DNA from: Ralstonia sp. TCR112
Lineage (GTDB): Bacteria > Pseudomonadota > Gammaproteobacteria > Burkholderiales > Burkholderiaceae
Assembly (NCBI RefSeq): GCF_007997035.1
Contig: NZ_VOSS01000076.1
Coordinates: 1 to 64,000, forward strand
DNA length: 64,000 bases
Reading direction: 5' to 3'
Under the pieces are notes generated by a model. That model saw only the letters and a program-made list of their open reading frames with translations. It was not told the origin of the DNA and ran no database searches. This document shows, in pieces, positions 19,611 through 29,788 of the stretch (positions within the stretch are counted from its first letter, which is position 1; the number at the start of each line of letters is the position of its first letter). The position numbers and the translations under genes were made by a program.

Positions 19611-20090
19611 GGTTGTTCAAGGCTCATGTCAATCGAAATCGGGACAGTGCAGCACAGCTTGGGTCTACAGCGTCTCCAGCCGCGCACGCACGTCCTCGGC
19701 GCATCAAGTTCCTCTGCCAGCGCCCTCCCCTTGCGGATCTGCCCCCTGCCCGGCGTTGTCCAGCCAGTCGACCAAGTTGCTGTGAACGCCGTGGTCCACC
19801 GGTTGCGCTTTGAGCCAAGACGCAGGCGAGCGCCGTCGTGCCGCCACCCGCGATGGCCACGTCGGCTGCGCGATATTCCAGATTCATGAAACGAAACTGG
19901 CCGGCGACATTGGCGTTCAGCTTGGCTATGGAGTCAGTGCCGAGTATAGGGATGCAAGGCCGTGTTCTGTGTCCTTCCGCTCGCCATTTCGAACACAAAT
20001 ATCAACGCATTCCCGACTCACGGGCCGAGCAAACGCGTCAAAGCAAAAGAAGTCCGCTACGCCTTGGCAATGAAATCGCCGTTGGGAATG
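19611..20090 (-). other. 480-bp gap with a possible decayed small gene
   Basis: No intact gene is seen. On the minus strand one frame reads MNLEYRAADVAIAGGGTTAL from 19887. A second frame continues naturally as WLKAQPVDHGVHSNLVDWLD to a stop at 19704. One indel near 19830 would join them into a protein of about 60 residues, which I do not recognise. It could be a small gene with a frameshift or chance open sequence. Confidence 0.3.
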
Positions 20091-21728
20091 TCACGACACC
20101 GATACAGCGGTGTGCGGCGCCAGCATCAACGCGGCGACTGGCACTTCTGCCAGAAGACTCTCCGAGCCGGAGCCGACCGCGCCCATCGTCGCAGCGCCGA
20201 CGGCCTCAAGCGGCACAGCCAGCACGAATGTGGCGCCCAGCCCGTCGCCGGCGCTCGTCGCTGTCAATGTGCCGCCGTGCAGCGTGGCGAGCTTGCGCGC
20301 AATGGCGAGCCCGAGACCCAACCCGCCGTGATCCTTGGGACGCGACACGCCCAGCTGCGCAAACGGCTCAAAAATCGTTTCAAGCTTCTCCTGCGGGATG
20401 CCCTTGCCGCTGTCGGACATTGCCACCTTCACGAAGGGGCCGTCCAAGGTGACAACAACATCGATGTGCCCACCCGCAGGCGTGTAGCGCATTGCATTGC
20501 TGAGCACGTTCGAGATGATCTGGCGCAGACGTACCGCGTCACCCACCACGCCGCCCCCGGCTTCGAGCCGATAGCGCAGATCGATCTGCTTGCGTTGCGC
20601 AATCGGCATCCAACTTTGGACCTCCGCCGAGACAATGTTCTCGATGCGCAGCGGCTCAGTTTCAATGACCAGTTTGTCGGTTGCGGCTCGATTGACGTCC
20701 AACAGATCGTCGACGAGTCGTGCCTGTGCATCGATGTTTCGATGCAGCACCTCGACACACCGCATGACAGCCTCAGGGTCGGTCGCCTTGGCTGCCAGCA
20801 CCTCGGTCCAGGCTTTGATTGCATTGAGCGGCGTGCGGAGTTCATGCGACACCGTCGCGATCAACGAGTCCTTGAGCGAGCTTGCGGTTTGCGCTTCCTG
20901 CCGGCGAAGCCGCTCGTGCTCCAGCAGCCGGTCCCGCTCCTTCTCCACCAGTTTCTGCTTGGTGATGTCGATCGTGATCCCGTCAAACTGGGCGGGGTCG
21001 CCGGATTCGGAATACCGCGTGCGGCCCATCGCCCGCACCCAACGCACGTCACCCGACGGCGACAGCGTGCGGTATTCGATGTCATAGGGCATGGCGCGGT
21101 ACACGGCCGCTTCGACGGCCTCGCGCGTATGTTCGACATCGTCTGGATGCAACCGCGCATAGAAAACGCCGATGTCGACCTCTGCATCGGGCGGAAGCCA
21201 GAAATGCTCTTTGCACTTCGCATTCCAGACGATCTTGTCCAGCGGCATCGGGCAGTAGAACGTGCCGATCTCGGCCGCTTCAACAGCCATGCGAAGCATG
21301 GCTTCGTCTTGAAACGCGTCGTCAGCGCGGCCACTGCCCCGGCGGTGCTCAGAAACGCGGTGGAACCGAATGATGGCGCGACCGGGCGATGCTTCTTCGT
21401 CGTCAGGCAGGATCTCCGCTTGGAAGCGGGCACCGCTGCGTCCATGGAATTCAATCGTTTGCGCAGAAGCGCGCTGAATGACACCCGAAATGGCATCGAG
21501 AAGCGTATCCGCTTGCAGATCGAGCGCTTGCCCCTCTTGAAGTGGGAGCATGAGCGTGTCGCGCGCCGCCGTATTCGCGAAAACGATGAAGAGCCGCTCG
21601 TCTACGACGATATACGGTTCAGGAAGGACCTTTAATACGCCGTAGGGCAGTTGCATTAGAGCCGCCAGGTGGGGAAGCCGGCGGGCCGCCAGCCACGGCA
21701 TTGTAGGGTGTTGCAGACGCGGCCGCAC
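20091..21728 (-). CDS. soluble PAS-domain sensor histidine kinase
   Basis: Up to 545 residues. An N-terminal PAS-like region (YIVVDERLFIVFANTAA) is followed by a second PAS/PAC region (LDKIVWNAKCKEHFWLP, YRTLSPSGDVRWVRAMGR). HisKA comes next with the phospho-acceptor H-box SHELRTPLNAIKAW. HATPase motifs are NVLSNAMRYTP, SDSGKGIP and HGGLGLGLAIARKLATLHGG. There is no clear transmembrane segment, so it should sense a cytoplasmic signal. Internal starts at 21701 or 21656 are possible. No receiver domain or response regulator is adjacent, so it is an orphan kinase. Confidence 0.85.
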   Translation of the reverse strand: MRPRLQHPTMPWLAARRLPHLAALMQLPYGVLKVLPEPYIVVDERLFIVFANTAARDTLMLPLQEGQALDLQADTLLDAISGVIQRASAQTIEFHGRSGARFQAEILPDDEEASPGRAIIRFHRVSEHRRGSGRADDAFQDEAMLRMAVEAAEIGTFYCPMPLDKIVWNAKCKEHFWLPPDAEVDIGVFYARLHPDDVEHTREAVEAAVYRAMPYDIEYRTLSPSGDVRWVRAMGRTRYSESGDPAQFDGITIDITKQKLVEKERDRLLEHERLRRQEAQTASSLKDSLIATVSHELRTPLNAIKAWTEVLAAKATDPEAVMRCVEVLHRNIDAQARLVDDLLDVNRAATDKLVIETEPLRIENIVSAEVQSWMPIAQRKQIDLRYRLEAGGGVVGDAVRLRQIISNVLSNAMRYTPAGGHIDVVVTLDGPFVKVAMSDSGKGIPQEKLETIFEPFAQLGVSRPKDHGGLGLGLAIARKLATLHGGTLTATSAGDGLGATFVLAVPLEAVGAATMGAVGSGSESLLAEVPVAALMLAPHTAVSVS

Positions 21729-21844
21729 CTTTTACCGCGGGCGCAACGTCAGGATGGACTTCCCATGGGTGCAAACGTGGCGCCCAGGCGCCGGTAAAAA
21801 ACGCATCGTCGCTGCGGTGCCGGGCCAGCTCGTCCAGACTCAAC

Positions 21845-22489
21845 TCATCGCCCTGCTTTTGTTTGTGTGTCTTCGGATGCCGATGCGAGCGATTCCCGGT
21901 GCCGCCAGCGCAGACGCTTCGTTTGTAAAAAGTGCCGCCAATCCACTTTGGCGAACCCGTAAACGAGCGCTAGAAACACGACCTGCGACACGACGAAGTA
22001 CACGCCCATATACGCTCCATCGATCTCCGTCTCCGCATCCAGATAACGGGCGCCGATCTGGGCAATGTGCGTCCAGGTCAGATAGCTGATCCAGCGGCCG
22101 ATGAAGAACGGCACGCCGATCAGCCATAGCCGCATCCCGGTCAAACCGTACGCGATGAAGACATAGTTGGATGGGAACGGGCTGAACGCGTAAGCGAGCA
22201 TCAGGCCGACCGTCATACCCTTGCGCTCTTCCAACCAGGCTCGCACCACGTCGATGTTCTGACGATCCGCCTCGCGCATCCAGCGGTTGCGTACAAGCGT
22301 GCAAGAGAGCCGCGCAAGGACCAAGCGCCCAAGAGTTGCCGCGCAGGCAGCAACGCCCGCAAGAAGCTCCGGGTTCGCATCGGGCCGCGAGAAGCCAACC
22401 CAAGACATGACCATCCACGTCGGCGGTGCGAAGGCCGGCATCACGTTCAGCAAGAAGATGGTCGCGAACAACGCGAGCAGGTTTGTCAT
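21845..22489 (-). CDS. small multi-pass inner-membrane protein
   Basis: About 214 residues from ATG 22489, which overlaps the stop of the P-type ATPase gene (ATGA). Likely membrane segments are NLLALFATIFLLNVMPAFA, GVAACAATLGRLVLARL, a stretch around FSPFPSNYVFIAYG, and YMGVYFVVSQVVFLALVYGF. The plan recalls small SNARE/DedA-like or VTT-type membrane proteins but I do not recognise the family. Coupling to the ATPase suggests a role in the same metal or redox process. Confidence 0.75.
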   Translation of the reverse strand: MTNLLALFATIFLLNVMPAFAPPTWMVMSWVGFSRPDANPELLAGVAACAATLGRLVLARLSCTLVRNRWMREADRQNIDVVRAWLEERKGMTVGLMLAYAFSPFPSNYVFIAYGLTGMRLWLIGVPFFIGRWISYLTWTHIAQIGARYLDAETEIDGAYMGVYFVVSQVVFLALVYGFAKVDWRHFLQTKRLRWRHRESLASASEDTQTKAGR

Positions 22490-24816
22490 GGCGGTGATGG
22501 CTCTCCACTGAGCACGTGGAACAGTTCGTCTTCTTGCGCGCAATGCAGCCGCAGGATGGCATCGAGCCCATACAGCAGGCGTTGCAACTCTTGCGTGACG
22601 GAGGCATCAGGTCCGTCGGGGGAAACATCCGCCACGATACGGCCCAACAGGTTCGTCACGCGGAATATCTCGCGATGCATGGCGCTCATTGCCGCCATCG
22701 GGTCGTCTCCGCCGAGCAGGCGCGCGACGTCCGGGTACAGCTGGGTGTCGTCTCTGCGCTCATGCGGCACCAGGACATCTGCCAAGGATTGGTTGAGCGA
22801 TAGCAGCGCGGCTTTTGCAGCAGCGCCCGCCATATGGGGCAGCGCGTCTGCAACGACGCGGATCCGACTGAGAATGGGCTCCAGCTCGGCGTGTTCGGCC
22901 TTCAGACGTTCGACGTCTGCAGAGATCATTGAACGAGTCGCTTCAGCTTGATTGGGCAACAGCGCGCGTAATGCGTTGGCGATCGCCAATACATCAATCA
23001 CTTCCTGCAGCAGCGCGCCCGCCAACGGCGGTAGATGGCCCAGCGCTGCGACAACCATGGCGGCCAGCGACAACGACATGCCGATCATCACGCTCTGCAA
23101 CGCGATGCGGCGTGTGCGGTGTGCGATCCGGACCGCATCAACGAGCCGGTCCAGGCGGTCCACCAACAAGACAATGTCCGCGGCCTCCGAAGAGGCGGCA
23201 GCGCCGCGTGCACCCATGGCCACGCCAATATCCGCTGCGGCCAGCGCAGGTGCATCGTTGACGCCATCACCGACCATGATGACCGTGCCATTGGCGCGGG
23301 CATCCCGAATCGCCGCGAGCTTGGCCGCCGGTGACAACGCCGCATAGATCTCCGTCACCCCCAGCATTGATCCGACCGAATCGGCAACGTCTGGCCGATC
23401 GCCGGTCAACATCGCCTGCCGTGCGATGCCTTCTCGACGCAGGAGGCGCAGCGCTCGAGGCGCTTCAAGGCGAACGCGGTCGATCAACTGCAATGCGCCC
23501 ACCAGTGCGCCATCCACACCGACAAAAACGGCTGACGCACCGGCATAGCTCACGCGCTTGACGAACGCTTCCACCCAGGCCGGCACGGCGGCCGAACCCA
23601 AGACATAAGGCAACGCGCCGATGGAAACGACATGCCCCTCAACGCGGCCGCAGACGCCAGCGCCTGGACTCTCCTCAACGGCGCTTGGCAATCGCAGCGT
23701 GGCGCCCTGCTCCCGCGCGGCCTTGGCGACGGCTTCTGCCGTAACGTGGTTCGACGCCTGCGCGAGTGATCCCGCAAGCCCAAGCACAACCTCCGGCGCG
23801 TACTGCGGTGCGCATTCAACGTCGACCAATCGTGCATATCCGCTGGTGAGCGTGCCCGTTTTGTCGAAGAACAGCGTGTCGGCCAATGCCAGTCGCTCCA
23901 GCGCGCTGCCGCCTTTGACCAGTACGCCCCGTTTGGCGCAACGCGACAACCCGGAAACGATAGCGACCGGCACCGCAAGGATCAACGGACACGGCGTGGC
24001 AACGACGAGCACGGCAAGACAAAGCGCCGGATCACCCGTGAGGATCCAGCTTGCCCCGGCCAGAAGAATGGCGACGCAGCCAAAGGCGAAGGCATAACGG
24101 TCAGCCAGCCTCACCGAAGGGCTGCGCTCTGACTGCGCCGCACCGACGAGGCGGACAACGCCGGCAAACGTGCTCTTCTCAGCTGACGCGCTCGCGATCA
24201 TTTCGAAAGCGGCGCCCACATTGAGCACGCCGCTGCAAATGGCATCTGCGGGCAAACGATGACGGGTGAGCGATTCTCCGGTCAACGTGGATTCATCGAG
24301 ATCGGCGGGCTCGGACAGCGTACCGTCCACCGGTACGACTTCGCCGTGTCGCACCAGCAACCGGTCACCGGCTTGCACCGTCTCCAGACTGACCTGGCGC
24401 CACTGACCGTCGTCGAAGCGATTCGCCCGCTTGGGCGCGTGGCCGAGCAACGCGGTCATCTCGCGCTGCGCACGCGCCTGGGCGAAGTCTTCCAACGTGC
24501 GGCCCGTCGCGAGCATCAACGCAATGACCGCCGCGACCAGCACCTCGCCAGACAGCAGCGCAAAGCTGATCGACATCACGGCCAGCACATCCACGCCGGC
24601 CTGCCGTCGCATCAACGACTGGACAATCGCGACCGCCAAGGCCAGCCAGTTCGGCACCACGCCGATCAGCCAGAGTTGCTGCGCCAGCGCATCGGCACCG
24701 ACATGACGCGCCCATAATCCCGCCGCCAACGTCAGCGCCGACACGGCAAGCAACGCAACGTTGGCGAGCAGGCGCGTGGAGTGCATCGTGGAGTCCGTGG
24801 TCGGCGCGGTCTTCAT
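22486..24816 (-). CDS. P1B-type metal ATPase with C-terminal hemerythrin-like domain
   Basis: 776 residues. The ATPase core has TGES, the membrane motif TPCPLI (in place of CPC), DKTGTLTSG and GDGVNDAPALAAADIG. The late membrane helix reads LLQEVIDVLAIANALR. TPCP plus QExxDxxN is the P1B-5 pattern, whose studied members move Ni/Fe. After about residue 620 comes a hemerythrin-like four-helix region with EHAELEPIL, VPHERRDD, AMHREIF and LHCAQEDELF supplying His/Glu ligands. There is no N-terminal metal-binding CxxC domain. It is in an operon with cytochrome b561 upstream and a membrane protein downstream. The hemerythrin tail could make export sensitive to oxygen or iron. Confidence 0.88.
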   Translation of the reverse strand: MKTAPTTDSTMHSTRLLANVALLAVSALTLAAGLWARHVGADALAQQLWLIGVVPNWLALAVAIVQSLMRRQAGVDVLAVMSISFALLSGEVLVAAVIALMLATGRTLEDFAQARAQREMTALLGHAPKRANRFDDGQWRQVSLETVQAGDRLLVRHGEVVPVDGTLSEPADLDESTLTGESLTRHRLPADAICSGVLNVGAAFEMIASASAEKSTFAGVVRLVGAAQSERSPSVRLADRYAFAFGCVAILLAGASWILTGDPALCLAVLVVATPCPLILAVPVAIVSGLSRCAKRGVLVKGGSALERLALADTLFFDKTGTLTSGYARLVDVECAPQYAPEVVLGLAGSLAQASNHVTAEAVAKAAREQGATLRLPSAVEESPGAGVCGRVEGHVVSIGALPYVLGSAAVPAWVEAFVKRVSYAGASAVFVGVDGALVGALQLIDRVRLEAPRALRLLRREGIARQAMLTGDRPDVADSVGSMLGVTEIYAALSPAAKLAAIRDARANGTVIMVGDGVNDAPALAAADIGVAMGARGAAASSEAADIVLLVDRLDRLVDAVRIAHRTRRIALQSVMIGMSLSLAAMVVAALGHLPPLAGALLQEVIDVLAIANALRALLPNQAEATRSMISADVERLKAEHAELEPILSRIRVVADALPHMAGAAAKAALLSLNQSLADVLVPHERRDDTQLYPDVARLLGGDDPMAAMSAMHREIFRVTNLLGRIVADVSPDGPDASVTQELQRLLYGLDAILRLHCAQEDELFHVLSGEPSPP

Positions 24817-24837
24817 GTGCTCATGTGCCCATGTTGG

Positions 24838-25362
24838 CTACAGCATGCGGCGCAGCAGCCGATCCTTCAGGATGAACTCGTGCCAGAGCGCCGCAGCGGC
24901 ATGCAGCCCGACTGCGATATAGACCAGCGTGGCGCCTGACTCATGAATTTCCTTGGACCAGTGCGCCAAGGTCTTGTCTTGCGTGAGCGCCAGCGGCAGA
25001 TTCAGCCCGAACGGTTGAATCGGCTTGCCGCCCCAGGCCAGTGCCAACAGGCCCAGAACGGGCATCCCGACCATCAGCACGTAGAGCGCGCCATGCGTGA
25101 GTCGCGCCGCAAGCTGCACCAGCGGTGTGCCCGGAACCGGAGGCGGAGCCTGTGTGGCCACCCGGGCCAACAGGCGCAACACCATCAACGCAAGCACGGA
25201 GAGCCCCGCCGTCTGGTGAACGATGAATAGCGTTGCGCGCTCGGCGCTGCCTTTCGGGAAGAAGTCCATGATTTCGATGGCCACGACGGCAATCAACACC
25301 GCCAGGGCCACCAGCCAATGGAGCGCGCGCATGGTGGGGGAATATTTCAGTTCGGATTGCAT
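24838..25362 (-). CDS. cytochrome b561 family protein
   Basis: 174 residues with four membrane segments (LVALAVLIAVVAIEIM, TAGLSVLALMVLRLL, GALYVLMVGMPVLGLLAL and LVYIAVGLHAAAALW). Haem-ligand histidines lie in RALHWLV, IVHQTAG, RLTHGALY and LHAAAALWHE. It would move electrons within the inner membrane, for instance between quinol and an acceptor. The P1B ATPase gene follows 21 bp after its stop on the same strand. Confidence 0.9.
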   Translation of the reverse strand: MQSELKYSPTMRALHWLVALAVLIAVVAIEIMDFFPKGSAERATLFIVHQTAGLSVLALMVLRLLARVATQAPPPVPGTPLVQLAARLTHGALYVLMVGMPVLGLLALAWGGKPIQPFGLNLPLALTQDKTLAHWSKEIHESGATLVYIAVGLHAAAALWHEFILKDRLLRRML

Positions 25363-25407
25363 AGCGTTATCCAGAGTGTGTTGAGCAAGAGGTCAGCCTG
25401 CAGCGGA

Positions 25408-26679
25408 TCAATCGTCGAAGTCCCACATCCGATGCAGATCGAGCTGAAGGCGGCTGTCTGCCTCCAGCACGTCGACGCGGGCGAGCCTCTCGGCCAGTTG
25501 AGCCTCGGCGAGGCTACGGCGCGCCGCCAATAGCTCCGTCAGGCCCGACTCCCCTGCGCGATACGCACGGGTTGCCCTGTCGGAAGCGCTTTTCTGCAGC
25601 GTAGCCGCTTCCTTCTGCGCTTGCGCGCTCGCCCGCTTGCCTTGCAAGTTGCCGTAGAGAACGTCGAATTCGGCACCCAGCCGCCGCTCCGCGCCCAGCC
25701 TGCGCCGTGCCGCCGTTTCCGCATCGGCAGCGGCCGCCACCGCCGCTGAGCGACGGTGCGCCGACCCGATCGGCATGGCAACGCTCACCCCCATGATGCG
25801 TTCGGCACCGCCGCGCTCCACCGTAACGAACATCCCGACGGTCGGGTCCGGCCGACGCTCCAGATCGGCGCGCTTGGCCATCTGCTGCGCCTGCGCCTCT
25901 TCTGCCATGGCGAGCCGGTATTCGTGGCTGTCCTGGATGTACTGGGTGCGCAGACGATCTGGTGGATCGTGTGGATCGCGCGGCAACGCTGGGAGCGCGG
26001 AATCGGCGCCCAACGCGGGATGGCCCAGTCCCGGAAACCGGGCTTGCAGCTCTGCCTGCGCCGTCCGTTCCGTCGCCTCGGCAGTCGCCAGCGCGGCCTG
26101 CATGCGCGCGCGGTCGGCTGCGGCCAGCTCGGACTCCATGCGGGAGGCATCCCCCAGCTGTACCCTTCTCGCCGTCAACGTCGCCAGATCGGCGGCGGCC
26201 TTGGCATTTTCCTGCGCCGCCTGGCGTGCCTGGCCTGCGCGCACGGCTGCAAACCAGAGGGCCAGAATCTGCCGCGATGCCTCATGGCGCGCGTCCTTGA
26301 CGGCAAGCTGGCCGGCCTCGGTAGCCGCATCGGCAAGCTGCCCGTCGGCTTGCGCTTTGCCCCATAGCCGCAATGGCCGTTCCACAGCAATCTGCCCTTC
26401 GGCATGGCGGTCGGAAGGGTCGCGCACCTGTCGGCCTTGGCCAATGGCGCGCACCACCGTTTCCGCCGTGCCCATGCGGATGCCTTCAGCGCGGGCCAGT
26501 ACGGCATCGCGGCGGGCCTCTGCCGCCAGCACGTCGGGCGACTGTGCGACGGCCTCGCGCACGGCGCTCTCGGCGGGTAGATAGCTCGGCGAACCTTGCT
26601 CTTGCCCTTGCGCTGCGCCAATCCAAAGCAGCATCGCGCCCGCTCCTGCCAATACGATGCGAATCAGATCCAACTTCAT
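25408..26679 (-). CDS. CzcC-like outer-membrane factor of a metal RND system
   Basis: 423 residues with a signal peptide (LAGAGAMLLWIGAAQGQ). The remainder is the TolC/CzcC helical barrel, with long Ala/Arg/Gln-rich helices. It forms the outer-membrane duct of a tripartite efflux pump. Its ATG overlaps the stop of the RND pump gene (ATGA), so the order is adaptor, pump, duct. Confidence 0.87.
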   Translation of the reverse strand: MKLDLIRIVLAGAGAMLLWIGAAQGQEQGSPSYLPAESAVREAVAQSPDVLAAEARRDAVLARAEGIRMGTAETVVRAIGQGRQVRDPSDRHAEGQIAVERPLRLWGKAQADGQLADAATEAGQLAVKDARHEASRQILALWFAAVRAGQARQAAQENAKAAADLATLTARRVQLGDASRMESELAAADRARMQAALATAEATERTAQAELQARFPGLGHPALGADSALPALPRDPHDPPDRLRTQYIQDSHEYRLAMAEEAQAQQMAKRADLERRPDPTVGMFVTVERGGAERIMGVSVAMPIGSAHRRSAAVAAAADAETAARRRLGAERRLGAEFDVLYGNLQGKRASAQAQKEAATLQKSASDRATRAYRAGESGLTELLAARRSLAEAQLAERLARVDVLEADSRLQLDLHRMWDFDD

Positions 26680-29600
26680 TGTGATTCTCCCTGCCCGGCG
26701 GCCATGCGCGGCCGAGGCAACCCAAAACGTTCAAACAGCAGGGGCAAAAGAAGCAGCGTCAGCGCGGTCGAAGAGATCAGCCCGCCCGATACGACGATCG
26801 CCAGCGGCCGCTGAATTTCTGACCCTGGCCCGCTGGCCAGCAGGAGCGGAATCATCCCCAGCGCGGTGATGCAGGCCGTCATCAGGACGGGCCGCAGGCG
26901 GTCTCGCACGCCGTCGCGCACGGCTTGCGCCATGCCAATACCGGATTCCAGCAGCGTGTTGAAGTGCGACACCAGCACCACCCCGTTGAGCACCGCGATC
27001 CCGAGCAACGCGATGAAGCCGACGGAGGCCGGCACCGAGAGGTACTCGCCCGATATCCGCAGCGCTGCAATGCCGCCCACGAGTGCGAACGGAATGTTGG
27101 CGACCACCAGCACGGCCTGCCGCACCGAGCGGAACGTCAACATCAGCAAGAGGAAGATCGCGCCCAGGGCAAGTGGAACCACAAGCGCAAGGCGCGCTGC
27201 GGCGCGTTGCTGGTTCTCGAACTGACCGCCCCACACCACACGCAACCCTTTCGGCAACGTACCGATGCCACCGACCGCTGCCTGGGCTTCCTGCACGAAA
27301 CCTGCGAGGTCCCGACCATCGACATTGGCCTGGATTACGGCAAACCGGGCGCCGTCTTCGTGGTTGATGCGTACGGGGCCGTCTACGCGTTCGATGCGAG
27401 CGAGGGACGTGAGCGGCCATACCTTGCCGTCGGGTGCCGTCACCAGAAGGCTGGTTAGGTTTTCTGGGGCCTGCCGCAAGCCCGCTCCGCCACGCAAGAT
27501 GAGCGGCGTGCGGACGATGCCTTCGGGCACCACGCCAATCCGGTCACCTTCAATCAGCGCGCGCAGTTGTGCCTGCAGGGCATCGCCGGAGAAGCCGGCC
27601 TGACCGACCGCCCCCCGGTCCAGCGACACCTTCAGGTACTGCACGCCGCTGTTGCTGGGCGCAATCACCTCGGCCGCGCCGGGGATGGTGCGGACCTTCG
27701 CCGCGATGGCCTGCGCAGCTGCGTCGATGGCGGCAAGGTCGCTTCCAAACAGCTTGATGGCAACGTCGCCTCGCGTGCCGGTCAGCATCTCCGAGACACG
27801 CATCTCAATGGGCTGTGTGAAGCCGTAGATGACGCCGGGAAAGCGTTCCATCACACGCCGGATCGCAATCGCGATGTCTTCCTTGCTGCCGCGCCACTGG
27901 TCCTTGGGCTTGAGTACCAGGAAGGTATCGGTTTCATTCAGGCCCATCGGGTCCAGGCCAAGATCATCCGACCCCGAGCGCGCGACGATCGAGCGTATTT
28001 CCGGCACCTCCTTGAGCAACGCCTGTTGCACACGTTGGTCCATGTCGAGCGACGCCGCGAGCGAAACGGACGGCGCCTTCTGCAGCTGAACGATGAGATC
28101 GCCCTCATCCATCGTTGGCATGAACGTCTTGCCGACCGACATGTACAGCACGACGGCCAGCGCCAGCGCCACGACGGCCAGACCGAACACCGTGCGGCGA
28201 TGCGTTGTCGTCCATGACTGGATTCGCGCAAAGCCGCCCGCGACCTTGCGCATCAGCCAGGGCGGCTCGTCTGCATGCGCCAGCAAGAGCAACGAAGCGA
28301 GCGCCGGAACCACCGTAAACGCAATCACCACGGACGAAGCCAGCGCCAGCACGATGGTCAGCGCCACCGGCCCGAAGAGCTTGCCCTCCAGACCTTGCAA
28401 CGACAGCAGCGGCAGAAACACGATGGCAATGATCGACACGCCCGACAGCATCGGTACCGCCACCGTTGCCACTGCGTGGCGGATGACCGCACCGCGCAAC
28501 GCCGGATCTGTGTTGTGGTCTTGCGCACGCGCCATGGCCGTCTCGATGTTCTCGACCACGACGACGGCGGCGTCCACGAGCATGCCCAGCGCAATGGCCA
28601 GGCCGCCGAGGCTCATCAGGTTGGCCGTCAGGCCACGTAGCGCATCAGCAGGAACGTCGTCAGCATCGACAGCGGCAGCGTGGCCGCCACAACGAGCGCC
28701 GCCCGCACCCCGCCCAGGAACAGGTACAACGTGATGACGACCAGCACGCTGGCTTCAATCAACGCACGAACCACGGTATTGGCTGCGCGGGTGACGAGCT
28801 CGCCGCGGTTGTAGAAGACGTGGGTCGACATGCCCTTTGGCAGTTGCGGGCCCAGCGCATCGAGCCGCGCCTGCACCGCCTCCACGAGCTTGCGCGCATC
28901 GCTGCCGCGCAGGCCCAGCACCAGTCCTTCAACCGCCTCGCCGTTGCCGTCTTTGCTGACGGCGCCGTTGCGGGTGGCCTCACCCATCCGCACGGTCGCA
29001 ACATCGCCCACCGTGACCGCAGGCGCGGAAGACGCGCCCTGAGCCGGCACCACGACAATCGCGCGCAGATCATCCAGCCCGCGCACGCCACCTTCTACGC
29101 GCACGACCCAATGCTCGTCTCCGCGGTCCAGCCGCCCTGCTCCGTCGTTGCGATTGTTGGCGTCCAGCGCCTGACGCAATTGTTCGAGCGTGACGCCGCG
29201 TGCGCGCAATCGGGCCGGATCAGGTGTCACCTCATAGCTGCGCACCTCGCCGCCGAGGGCGTTAACGTCAGCCACGCCCGGCACGGTGCGCAGCGCCGGC
29301 CGGATCACCCAGTCCAGCACACGGCGCCGTTCGGCCAGGGAATAGCCATCGCCCTCCACCGTGAACATGAACATCTCGCCGAGCGGCGTGGTGATGGGCG
29401 CCAGGCCGCCCACGGCCGTCGACGGCAGATCGCGCGCCAAGCCGGCCAGGCGTTCCGACACCTGCTGGCGTGCCCAGTAAACGTCCACCCCTTCTTCAAA
29501 ATCGACCGTCACATCGCTGATGCCGTACTTGGACACCGAGCGCACGATCGTCTTGTGCGGCAGGCCGAGCAGTTCCTGCTCGATGGGCGTCGAAACGCGC

Positions 29601-29788
29601 TGCTCAACCTCCTCTGGTGTCATGCCCGGCACCTTCAGCACGACTTTGACCTGCGTCGGCGAGATATCGGGAAACGCGTCGATCGGCAGGTTCAGATACG
29701 CCCAGACGCCGGCCACTGCCAGCACGCCAGCCGCGATCAGCACCAGCACGCGCTGGCGCAACGAAAACTCAATCAGGCGGGGCAACAT
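26676..29788 (-). CDS. heavy-metal RND efflux pump, CzcA/CusA family (frameshifted in this sequence)
   Basis: Two abutting frames make one pump of about 1,040 residues. The first (29788 to 28628) starts MLPRLIEFSLRQRVLVLIAA and contains the family pattern PIEQELLGLPH and DFEEGVDVYWARQQV. It stops at LLMRYVA. The second resumes at LTANLMSLGGLAIALGMLVD. Restoring one G (plus-strand CC at 28633-28634 becoming CCC) gives RYVGLTANLMSLGG, a perfect join. The membrane motif GMLVDAAVVVVENI differs from the DFG...DGAVV of Co/Zn/Cd pumps, so the metal is uncertain. Confidence 0.87.

Noticed and set aside
25398-25411. TTGAT half-site (minus strand) before the cytochrome b561 gene
   Set aside because: The second half fails and the implied start would be at the start codon itself.
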